This document shows, piece after piece, positions 4,362 through 10,084 of a stretch of 12,548 nt of DNA. Both the position numbers and the translations under genes were made by a program. Each line of letters begins with the position of its first letter. The first letter of the stretch is position 1. This DNA comes from a bacterium (GTDB taxonomy: Bacteria > Patescibacteriota > Minisyncoccia > Phycocordibacterales > Phycocordibacteraceae): the NCBI GenBank assembly GCA_021813835.1, contig JAKAJJ010000010.1, positions 1 through 12,548 of the forward strand. The letters run 5' to 3'. The notes beneath the pieces were generated by a model, which worked only from the letters and a program-made list of their open reading frames with translations, was not told the DNA's origin and did no database searches.

Positions 4362-5812
4362 CCGATAATCACGAGCCAGAACGGAAAGGGCGGAAGCGCA
4401 AAGGCCGCGAACGGGAGTTCGGCGGCCTTTTGCGCTATGAAGATGAAATAGCGCATCAGGACGAGCGCGGGGAATCCCGCGATGGTGGCAACGGGCGGAA
4501 AGAAAGTCCCGATGGTCATGCCGACGACGCCCGCAATGGCGGAGAAAGCCATTGCGAGCGGAACGAAAGTATTCACGAGAAGATTTGCCGGCAGGGCGAC
4601 AAGCGAGAGGAGCCCGATGTTGTACACGAGGAGAGGAAGGACGGCGATTTGCGCGGCGAGCGTTGTTGCGACCGCATTCTTCCAGAACCCATGTTTCGAC
4701 TTCGTAAGTCCCTCATCAGATGATGGATTTACGAAGTCCATCATTCTTTCGATAATCGGAGCGAGCCAGATGATGCCGGCCGTCGCCGCGACCGAGAGGC
4801 CGAAACCGGGGTCGAAGGCAAGATAGAGCGGATTCCATATGAGCATCAGGAGGACGGCGACAAGGAGCGCGCGGCTCGCGGCGTAGGAACGGCCGGTCGC
4901 GCGCGCATAGAGCGCGATGAGCGCCATAATCGCGGCGCGCACGGCCGTGGCGGAGATGCCGGCGATGCCGACAAAGAGGAGGAGCGCCGCCCCGCCGGCG
5001 AAGAACTGGAGCCGCCGCGGCAGGAGAAGGAGTGCGAGGAATGCCATCACCCACTCGGCCACTATCATCACGTTGTATCCGGAGAGCACGATGATCTGCA
5101 CGAGCCCCGAGCGCGTGAACGCGCCGGTGAGCTTCGGGCCGAGCCCCGCCTTCCCTCCTATGACGATGCCGCCCGCGAGCGCCGCGGCGGGCATCGGCAA
5201 TGCGCGGTCGAGCCCGTCCAAGAATGAATGCTTCACGCGCGCGAGCGCGGCAGACACGGAATACCACGGCGCCCGCTCCACGGTATATATTGAGCCGAAT
5301 GAAATGAGGAAGCGGATACCGCGCGCCTGCAGATATTTGTCGTAACGGAAGGTTCTTCCATTTTCAGTTTCAAATGCTTGCGGGAGCGAGAGCGTCCCGT
5401 TCACGCGCACGCGGTCGCCCACGCGGACGTCGGCCGAAAGCGGCATTACCGCGAGCATGCCCGCGACACTCTCGCCCGAGCGCACCTCGATAGCGATGCG
5501 CTGGCTCTTCTCGCGCACGTCCGGGTCGCTCACCACGACGCCCTCGTATGACACGCGGTGGCGCAGGTCGCGCAGAAACGCTTCCGGCGCGGGCGTATCG
5601 GCGACCGCCGAGCGCGCCATTCCGAATGCGACGCACAGCAAAAACGCCGCGGCGAGCGAGTACGCCCGCCGCGGCTCCGCAAAAAGCATTGCTCCGCCGA
5701 ACAGCGCCGCGAGAATCAGCACAAACGCCGCCGGCTCCCAGCCGAAATAAAAAAGCGAGCGGAAAAATATTCCGCCCGCGAATCCTGACACAGCGGCGAT
5801 AAGAATGCCCAT
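4283..5812 (-). CDS. comEC: ComEC/Rec2-type DNA uptake channel, membrane core only
   Basis: A 509-aa polytopic membrane protein that passes single-stranded DNA across the cytoplasmic membrane during natural transformation. Order of parts: two to three N-terminal membrane segments (about 1-70), a soluble OB-like region (about 85-180, with VGDRVRVNGTLSL), then the Competence domain with many helices (about 205-495). Family motifs are GLVQIIVLSGYNVMIVAEW (237-255), ISATAVRAAIMALIALYAR (287-305) and FDPGFGLSVAATAGI (333-347). It ends about 10 residues after the last helix, so the beta-lactamase-like C-terminal domain of longer ComECs is absent. Residues 359-372 are encoded by a 41-nt palindrome that looks inserted. 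The C-terminal tail overlaps sod. An extended -10 (TGTTAGGAT) ends 6 nt before the ATG. Pilus genes at the right edge would complement it. Confidence 0.88.
   Translation of the reverse strand: MGILIAAVSGFAGGIFFRSLFYFGWEPAAFVLILAALFGGAMLFAEPRRAYSLAAAFLLCVAFGMARSAVADTPAPEAFLRDLRHRVSYEGVVVSDPDVREKSQRIAIEVRSGESVAGMLAVMPLSADVRVGDRVRVNGTLSLPQAFETENGRTFRYDKYLQARGIRFLISFGSIYTVERAPWYSVSAALARVKHSFLDGLDRALPMPAAALAGGIVIGGKAGLGPKLTGAFTRSGLVQIIVLSGYNVMIVAEWVMAFLALLLLPRRLQFFAGGAALLLFVGIAGISATAVRAAIMALIALYARATGRSYAASRALLVAVLLMLIWNPLYLAFDPGFGLSVAATAGIIWLAPIIERMMDFVNPSSDEGLTKSKHGFWKNAVATTLAAQIAVLPLLVYNIGLLSLVALPANLLVNTFVPLAMAFSAIAGVVGMTIGTFFPPVATIAGFPALVLMRYFIFIAQKAAELPFAAFALPPFPFWLVIIGYAALIAASKRFSTTLQFKFAKKAST
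4396..4435. repeat. strong hairpin in the comEC 3' region, downstream of sod
   Basis: Stem GCGCAAAGGCCGC (4396-4408) pairs with GCGGCCTTTTGCGC (4422-4435) with one extra T, and the inside adds GAAC / GTTC around a GGGA loop. It starts 34 bp after the sod stop, inside antisense comEC. It lacks a U-tract; it may end or stabilise the sod transcript, or be a chance result of coding for an Ala-rich helix. Confidence 0.4.
4698..4738. repeat. 41-nt palindromic element embedded in frame in comEC
   Basis: Outer arms GACTTCGTAA (4698-4707) and TTACGAAGTC (4729-4738) are perfect. Going inward, one mismatch, TCC/GGA, one mismatch, TCATC/GATGA, and a single central A at 4718. In all 18 of 20 pairs match. 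It encodes the ComEC segment DFVNPSSDEGLTKS, a polar loop between hydrophobic segments. Its size and in-frame position recall palindromic elements that insert into coding genes, such as the Rickettsia palindromic elements. No second copy is seen in this window. Confidence 0.55.
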
Positions 5813-5818
5813 AAGGGT

Positions 5819-5827
5819 ATCCTAACA
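5819..5827 (-). promoter_or_regulatory. extended -10 promoter of comEC
   Basis: On the minus strand TGT is followed by TAGGAT (5819-5824), then 6 nt to the comEC ATG. The same TGTTAGGAT occurs in the distal promoter of the 3D-domain gene. No good -35 lies 17 bp upstream. Confidence 0.45.
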
Positions 5828-5859
5828 AAGAGTTTCCAGAGAAATAGCATCTATCAAAG

Positions 5860-5881
5860 ACTTGTCGCTATAGCGACAAGT
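5860..5881. promoter_or_regulatory. 22-bp perfect palindrome upstream of comEC, candidate operator
   Basis: A perfect palindrome with core TTGTCGCTATAGCGACAA, extended by two matched pairs on each side. It lies 48-69 bp upstream of the comEC ATG, between comEC and the comEC-like remnant. Its central TATA and TTGnC...GnCAA half-sites match the palindrome at 2495-2516. An operator is inferred; a simple cruciform or a mobile palindrome is possible. Confidence 0.45.
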
Positions 5882-5894
5882 TGTGTATAGCTGT

Positions 5895-5972
5895 TCATGA
5901 AGGAAAAAGAGAAAGCGAGCGGAGAAATACCCCGCTCGCAAATCCCGCAACAATGGCGACGAGATAGCCCAT
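5895..5972 (-). pseudogene. remnant of a second comEC 5' end (25-codon ORF)
   Basis: The ATG directly abuts the csaA stop codon (TAG-ATG). The 25-aa product begins MGYLVAIVAGFASGVFLRSL and stops at a TGA. Over 23 residues it matches the start of the downstream ComEC (MGILIAAVSGFAGGIFFRSL) at about 13 positions, and 48 of 64 bases align without gaps at an offset of exactly 160 bp (5909-5972 against 5749-5812). Homology ends just after the first helix. The many silent changes argue for an old or paralogous copy, not a recent tandem duplication. It could still be translated by coupling to csaA as a small hydrophobic peptide. Confidence 0.65.
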
Positions 5973-6308
5973 CTAGAACACACGAACGCCGAGAGGAACT
6001 TCGGATTGAGGGGTGAGATAAATAGTCTCCCTCTTTTCATTCGGAACCCCAAGAATGAGAACCTCTGATTTTTCCGGCCCCATTTGTTTAGTGCCGAGAT
6101 TTATGACCGCGACAACCTGCTTCCCCACCAACTCTTCTTTTGAATAATTACGATAGGCCCCACAAGAAACTTTTGTCCCCACTTCCGCACCGAAATCTAC
6201 CATGATGCGATACGTAGGTTTCTTCGTTTGTGCATCCTCCACCTTCACTATTTTGCCGACCCGTATATCGAGCGCGTCAAAATTTCCAAATGTGGCGATG
6301 TCTTTCAT
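5973..6308 (-). CDS. csaA: CsaA / Trbp111-type tRNA-binding-domain protein
   Basis: A 111-aa single-domain OB-fold protein, the full usual length for CsaA. Matching segments are FDALDIRVGKIVKVEDA (residues 10-26), YRIMVDFGAEVGTKVSCGAYRNY, VGKQVVAVINLG and the closing SEVLILGVP motif. CsaA is described as an export-related chaperone and close relatives bind tRNA as dimers; either role is possible here. The start is supported by TATACT ending 6 nt before the ATG. GC is about 46% across five sampled lines, against above 70% in sampled parts of pgk and the CofE-like gene, and codon choice is correspondingly AT-richer, suggesting a different origin. Its stop touches the ATG of the comEC-like remnant. 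Confidence 0.85.
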   Translation of the reverse strand: MKDIATFGNFDALDIRVGKIVKVEDAQTKKPTYRIMVDFGAEVGTKVSCGAYRNYSKEELVGKQVVAVINLGTKQMGPEKSEVLILGVPNEKRETIYLTPQSEVPLGVRVF

Positions 6309-6314
6309 TGCTCA

Positions 6315-6320
6315 AGTATA
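6315..6320 (-). promoter_or_regulatory. -10 hexamer of csaA
   Basis: TATACT (5 of 6 to TATAAT) followed by TGAGCA and the ATG. It is placed for transcription to start at or next to the start codon. No Shine-Dalgarno sequence is present. Confidence 0.5.
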
Positions 6321-6336
6321 TCTTACGAGCTATGGG

Positions 6337-6762
6337 TCAGAGACTCAAGCCCCGATCCATCGCTTCGTTCGCGAGGGCGTCTGCGTCACTATTTTCAGCA
6401 CGCGGGACGTGGGTGAATGAAACGCTTTTGAAAGTCGCGGCGAGCCTTGCGAGCCGCGCATGCTGCGCTTTCATCGCGGGGTGCTTCACTTTATAGACGC
6501 CCTTCATCTGCTTCACGACGAGCTCGCTGTCCATCTTCACCGCCACCGTCGTCGCGCCCGCCTTCTTCGTGCCGATGAGTTTCGCGAGCGCCTGGAAAGC
6601 GAGGATGACCGCCTCGTATTCGGCGTAGTTGTTGGTACGCGTGCCGAGGAACTCTGAGACGCTCGCGACCGAGTTCCCCAGGTGGTCGCGTATCATCGCG
6701 CCCGCGCCCGCGGGGCCCGGGTTCCCGCGCGACCCCCCGTCGGCGTGGATGGTGAATTTCAT
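6337..6762 (-). CDS. rnhA: ribonuclease HI
   Basis: A 141-aa enzyme that cuts the RNA strand of RNA/DNA hybrids (primers, R-loops) in the cytoplasm. The start MKFTIHADGG is chosen over the ATG 9 bp upstream because it sits directly at the conserved first strand and has a -10 7 nt before it. All four metal-binding acidic residues are visible: Asp8 (HADGGSRGNPGP), Glu48 (NNYAEYEA), Asp78 (KMDSELVVKQM) and Asp128 (NSDADALANEAMD). The short form with KVKHPAMK in place of a long basic handle resembles Bacillus/archaeal-type RNase HI. It follows recJ with 8 bp between the recJ stop and its ATG, so read-through from recJ is likely in addition to its own promoter. Confidence 0.93.
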   Translation of the reverse strand: MKFTIHADGGSRGNPGPAGAGAMIRDHLGNSVASVSEFLGTRTNNYAEYEAVILAFQALAKLIGTKKAGATTVAVKMDSELVVKQMKGVYKVKHPAMKAQHARLARLAATFKSVSFTHVPRAENSDADALANEAMDRGLSL

Positions 6763-6769
6763 AGGGCCC

Positions 6770-6775
6770 ACTATA
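6770..6775 (-). promoter_or_regulatory. -10 hexamer of rnhA overlapping the recJ stop codon
   Basis: TATAGT (5 of 6 to consensus) followed by GGGCCCT and the ATG. The TAG of the recJ stop codon (6771-6773) is part of the hexamer. Confidence 0.45.
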
Positions 6776-8492
6776 CAACCCGGATATCCAAAAGTCGCAG
6801 GCGGACGGGAGTGCCGCGGGAGAAGGTGTCGCGCTCGAGGTGCGCGAGCAGATTCGCGCGGGAACCGCGCGCGAGCGCATCGGCCGTGCGCGCGACCGCG
6901 CCTTTTACGAAAAACGTGACCGCATCAACGGTGCCGTCGCCGTCGTTCACGTCGATTTTCAATTTCAAATGCTCCTTTCCTTTCCCGAAGCGTGAAATCC
7001 CGCGCAGCGTAACCTCGCGGAGCAGAAACACGGGCTTCGGATTTTGCTGGCCGAACGGCGCGAGTTTCTCCACCTTCTTGAGGAATGCGTGCGTCGCTTC
7101 CTCCGGAGTGATGACGGCGTCCGCGCGCATCGCGAGGTCGTCCTCTTCCGCGGGCGCGGGGAGCTTCGCATGCGCTTCCACCAAACGGTCCTCCAAGAAA
7201 AATACTTCCGTATCCAGCACGGTGAAACCGCCCGCCGCCGCGTGTCCGCCAAATTCAACAAACGTATTTTCGGCCGCCTGCATCAGTTCCAGGATGTGCG
7301 TCGCGCCTCCCGAACGCACCGAACCTTTCAAGCTCATGTTCCCTTCGCGCCCCCAGAGGAAGACCGGCCGCTCGTACTCGTCCGCAATCGTGTTCGCGAC
7401 GAGGCCGAGGAGCGCGGGCCGCCACTCGGGGTCGCCGAGAGCGATGACGCTCCGCACCGCGCGCTCTTTCAGCCGCGCGTGCACGGCGCGCGTGATGGCG
7501 CCCGCCTGCGCTTTCCGCTCCCGGTTCATCTTCTCCAGCTTCTTCGCGAGCAGGTCGGCTTCGCTCTCGTCATTCGTTGTAAAAAGTTGAAATGCGTCGC
7601 GCGCTTCCCCCATCCGGCTCGCGGCGTTCACGCGCGGCGCGATCAGAAAGCCGACGTCGTCTTCCGAAATGGCGCGCTGTTCCACGCGCATCCCGCGGAG
7701 CAATTTTTGGAGCCCGATGCGCGGAGATTTGCGCATCACCCTGAGCCCGTACGCGGCGAGCACGCGGTTCTCGCCGACAAGCGGCACCATGTCCGCGATG
7801 GTCGCGAGCCCGACCATATCCAGAAGCCACTTCTCCCATCCTTCCGGCACGCGTTCGCGCAGTTCGGGCGCCATCTGGAGCGTCGCGCACACGAGCTTCC
7901 ACGCGACGCCCGAGCCGCAGAGACTTTTATGCGGATATGTTTCATCGGGCCGCGCGTTCGGATTCAGCACTGCAAACGCGTCCGGCAATTTCTCTTGCGG
8001 TAAATGGTGGTCGGTGACGATGATGTCCATCCCCGCGCCGTTTGCGCGCGCGACGGGCGCGACATCCGTGATGCCGGAGTCCACCGTGACGACGAGCGTT
8101 ACGCCGTTCTTTGCGAGCTTCTCAATTCCGCTCACATTCATCCCATACCCTTCTTCATGCCTGTGAGGTATGTAATTTTCAAAATTCGCACCGGTTTTTT
8201 TCAGGAAGTCGTGGAGAATGACGGCGCCCGGAATGCCGTCGCAATCATAATCGCTCCACACCGCGATTTTTTCTCCGGAAGTTATGGCGCGCGCGAAACG
8301 CTCCGCCGCCTTTTCCATATCAACCATCAGGAACGGGTCGTGGAGATGCTCGTCGTAGGACGGATTCAGAAATCTCTCCGCCTCTTCTTGCGTGGCGATG
8401 CCGCGGCGCGCAAGCAGCGCCGCCGAGAGATCGTCGTAGGCGGCGAGCTCGCCGCGCACCGCTTCGTCGAGCGGCTCGTAGAGCGTGAACAT
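6771..8492 (-). CDS. recJ: single-stranded-DNA-specific exonuclease RecJ
   Basis: A 573-aa enzyme that degrades single-stranded DNA 5' to 3' in recombination and mismatch repair. The start MFTLYEPLDEAV is chosen: the upstream ATG at 8570 would put 26 residues across the HIT-gene promoter, and TACAAT lies 6 nt before the inner ATG. DHH phosphoesterase motifs: WSDYDCDGIPGAV (79-91, motif I), VTVDSGI (135-141), VTDHHLP (159-165), CGSGVAWKL (192-200) and GLATIADMVPLVG (228-240). Later come the DHHA1 signature GGHAAAGGF and a C-terminal OB-fold region ending in LRLLDIRVV. Length is typical of RecJ, all metal-binding motifs are present, and it should be active. rnhA follows closely in the same direction. 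Confidence 0.95.
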   Translation of the reverse strand: MFTLYEPLDEAVRGELAAYDDLSAALLARRGIATQEEAERFLNPSYDEHLHDPFLMVDMEKAAERFARAITSGEKIAVWSDYDCDGIPGAVILHDFLKKTGANFENYIPHRHEEGYGMNVSGIEKLAKNGVTLVVTVDSGITDVAPVARANGAGMDIIVTDHHLPQEKLPDAFAVLNPNARPDETYPHKSLCGSGVAWKLVCATLQMAPELRERVPEGWEKWLLDMVGLATIADMVPLVGENRVLAAYGLRVMRKSPRIGLQKLLRGMRVEQRAISEDDVGFLIAPRVNAASRMGEARDAFQLFTTNDESEADLLAKKLEKMNRERKAQAGAITRAVHARLKERAVRSVIALGDPEWRPALLGLVANTIADEYERPVFLWGREGNMSLKGSVRSGGATHILELMQAAENTFVEFGGHAAAGGFTVLDTEVFFLEDRLVEAHAKLPAPAEEDDLAMRADAVITPEEATHAFLKKVEKLAPFGQQNPKPVFLLREVTLRGISRFGKGKEHLKLKIDVNDGDGTVDAVTFFVKGAVARTADALARGSRANLLAHLERDTFSRGTPVRLRLLDIRVV

Positions 8493-8498
8493 CGCGCT

Positions 8499-8504
8499 AT
8501 TGTA
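8499..8504 (-). promoter_or_regulatory. -10 hexamer of recJ
   Basis: TACAAT (5 of 6), then AGCGCG and the recJ ATG. It overlaps by 2 bp the opposite-strand -10 of the HIT gene. Confidence 0.5.
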
Positions 8505-8508
8505 TACT
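8503..8508 (+). promoter_or_regulatory. -10 hexamer of the HIT hydrolase gene
   Basis: TATACT (5 of 6) preceded by TG, 9 nt before the ATG at 8518. The whole divergent region between the two start codons is only 25 bp, leaving no room for leaders with ribosome-binding sites. Confidence 0.5.
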
Positions 8509-8517
8509 GCCCCGCAT

Positions 8518-8931
8518 ATGGAGGACACCGTGTTCGCGAAAATCATCCGGCGCGAATTGCCCGCCGACATCGTCTACGAGGACGCCGACACGCTCGCCTT
8601 CCTCGACATCCACCCGAACAATCCCGGCCACACGCTCGTCGTTCCCAAAAAGCCCTTCCGAAATATTTTCGACATCGACGACGAAACGCTCACCGCGACC
8701 TGGCGCGCGGTGCGGAAAATCGCGCGGGCGGTGCAGGCGGCGACCGGCGCCGAGGGCTTGAACGTAAATACGAACAACGGATCGGCCGCGGGACAGGTCG
8801 TTTTCCATTACCATGTGCATATCATCCCGCGCTTCGCCGACGACGGGTTCCGGCTCTGGCCCGGCAAAGCGTACCCGAGCGCCGCGGCCTCCGCGGCGCT
8901 CGCGGAGAAAATACGTCACGCGCTCGCGTGA
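8518..8931 (+). CDS. HIT-family nucleotide hydrolase (HINT-like)
   Basis: A 137-aa histidine-triad protein. The triad HYHVHIIPRF (residues 97-106; His97, His99, His101) is intact, preceded by GHTLVVPKKPFRNIFDID (37-54) and NNGSAAGQVVFH (86-97), the usual layout of the HINT branch, which hydrolyses AMP from nucleoside phosphoramidates and aminoacyl adenylates. It starts MEDTVFAKIIRRELPA, matching the DCIFCKI-type start but without the zinc-binding cysteines. The ATG 33 bp upstream is rejected because it precedes the -10 box. The gene is transcribed alone, divergent from recJ and convergent with pgk, with the two coding ends overlapping by 16 bp. Confidence 0.92.
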   Translation: MEDTVFAKIIRRELPADIVYEDADTLAFLDIHPNNPGHTLVVPKKPFRNIFDIDDETLTATWRAVRKIARAVQAATGAEGLNVNTNNGSAAGQVVFHYHVHIIPRFADDGFRLWPGKAYPSAAASAALAEKIRHALA

Positions 8932-8933
8932 CG
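8914..8933. repeat. 20-bp palindrome containing both convergent stop codons
   Basis: CGTCACGCG-CT-CGCGTGACG: perfect 9-bp arms. The TGA of pgk (minus, 8916-8918) and the TGA of the HIT gene (plus, 8929-8931) occupy symmetric positions. There is no U-tract on either side. Confidence 0.55.
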
Positions 8934-10079
8934 CTTGAGCGCGTCGATGCCCGGGAGCGTTCCCTGCGCGAGGAAATCGAGCATTGCCCCGCCGCCGGTC
9001 GAAACGAAAGAAAAGCGCGACAGGAGGCCGAGATTCTCGATGGAGGCGACCGTATCGCCGCCGCCGACGGTCGATTGCGCGCGCGAAGCGGCGACGGCGC
9101 GCGCGAGCGCGTCGGTCGCGTCGGTAAAGCCGTTCTCGTAATTCCCGAGCGGGCCGTTCCAGAGAATCGTTCTCGCTTTCTGCGCGAGATCGGCGAGAAG
9201 CGCGCTCGTCGCCGGCCCGTGGTCGAGGATAATTTCGTCCGGCGCGACCTCGCCGGCCGCCCGTATCCGGGCGCGCTGGCGCATATCGATAGCGCCGCGG
9301 GCTTCGGCGGGAACCGCGAGCGAGTCGATAGGCAGGACGAGCTTCGGATTCGCGAGAAGCGCCCGCACGTCCTGTTCGTCGGCGCCCGAGACGAGCGACT
9401 TCCCCACCTCCTGCCCGCTTGCCTTGAGGAAATCGTTCGCAAGCGCGCCGCCGATGAACACCTTGTCGTAGCTCTCGAAGAGCGTCGCGAGCACCGCCTC
9501 TTTCGTCTCGAATTTCGCGCCGCCGATGACCGCGAACGCCGGATGCGCGGGCGCGAGCGCCGCGGAGAGCGCCGCCACCTCTTCCTCGAGGAGGAGGCCG
9601 GCATACGACGGAAGAAGTTCCGGAACGCCGACGATGGACGCGTGTTTGCGGTGGCAGGTGTCGAACGAATCCTCGACGAACGCGTCCGCGAGCGCCGCGA
9701 GCTCTTTCGCGAATGCCGGATCGTTCCCCTTTTCGCCCGCGTTGCGCCGCAGGTTCTCGAGCACGAGGATGCGGCCCGGAGCGAGTTCCCGCACCGCCGC
9801 TCGCGCCCGCTCCCCGACTGTTTCGGGGAAGAAAGACACGTTCGGGACGAGCGCGCCGAGGGCCTCGGCGACGGGCGCGAGGGTTTCCGTTCCCGCGTCG
9901 CCGATGTGGCTGATGAGCGCGACCCGCGCGCCGCGCTCGGCGAGGAATCGCACCGTCGGGAGCGCGCGGCGCAGGCGATAGTCGTTCGCCACCGTGCCGC
10001 CTTCGAGCGGCACGTTGAGAGCCGCGCGCACGAGTATCGGAATATTTTCGAACACCGCGATGTCGCGAACGGACGGCAT
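8916..10079 (-). CDS. pgk: phosphoglycerate kinase
   Basis: A 387-aa glycolytic enzyme converting 1,3-bisphosphoglycerate and ADP to 3-phosphoglycerate and ATP. The start MPSVRDIAVFENIP is chosen; the longer open frame upstream only mirrors tpiA. N-domain: VRAALNVPLEGG (17-28) and NDYRLRRALPTVRFL; LVLENLRRNAGEKGND; FVEDSFDTCHRKHASIVGVP. C-domain: VIGGAKFETKEAVL, WNGPLGNYENGFTDAT, and the nucleotide-site GGGDTVASIENLG followed by STGGGAMLDFL. Length is near the usual 390-400. The canonical RVDxNVP substrate Asp is Ala here (Ala20), and VNDAFGTAHRAHAS reads VEDSFDTCHRKHAS; such changes look like lineage variants rather than decay. It lies 5 bp after the tpiA stop codon, so the pair is an operon. 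Confidence 0.94.
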   Translation of the reverse strand: MPSVRDIAVFENIPILVRAALNVPLEGGTVANDYRLRRALPTVRFLAERGARVALISHIGDAGTETLAPVAEALGALVPNVSFFPETVGERARAAVRELAPGRILVLENLRRNAGEKGNDPAFAKELAALADAFVEDSFDTCHRKHASIVGVPELLPSYAGLLLEEEVAALSAALAPAHPAFAVIGGAKFETKEAVLATLFESYDKVFIGGALANDFLKASGQEVGKSLVSGADEQDVRALLANPKLVLPIDSLAVPAEARGAIDMRQRARIRAAGEVAPDEIILDHGPATSALLADLAQKARTILWNGPLGNYENGFTDATDALARAVAASRAQSTVGGGDTVASIENLGLLSRFSFVSTGGGAMLDFLAQGTLPGIDALKRHASA

Positions 10080-10084
10080 GCGCG

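Noticed and set aside
5822..6052. 76-codon minus-strand ORF across the csaA end and comEC gap
   Set aside because: It is out of frame with both csaA and the comEC-like remnant, with no family-like motif.
9811..9829. Hairpin TCCCCGA...TCGGGGA inside pgk
   Set aside because: It is in the middle of a coding region with no U-tract on either strand; not a terminator.
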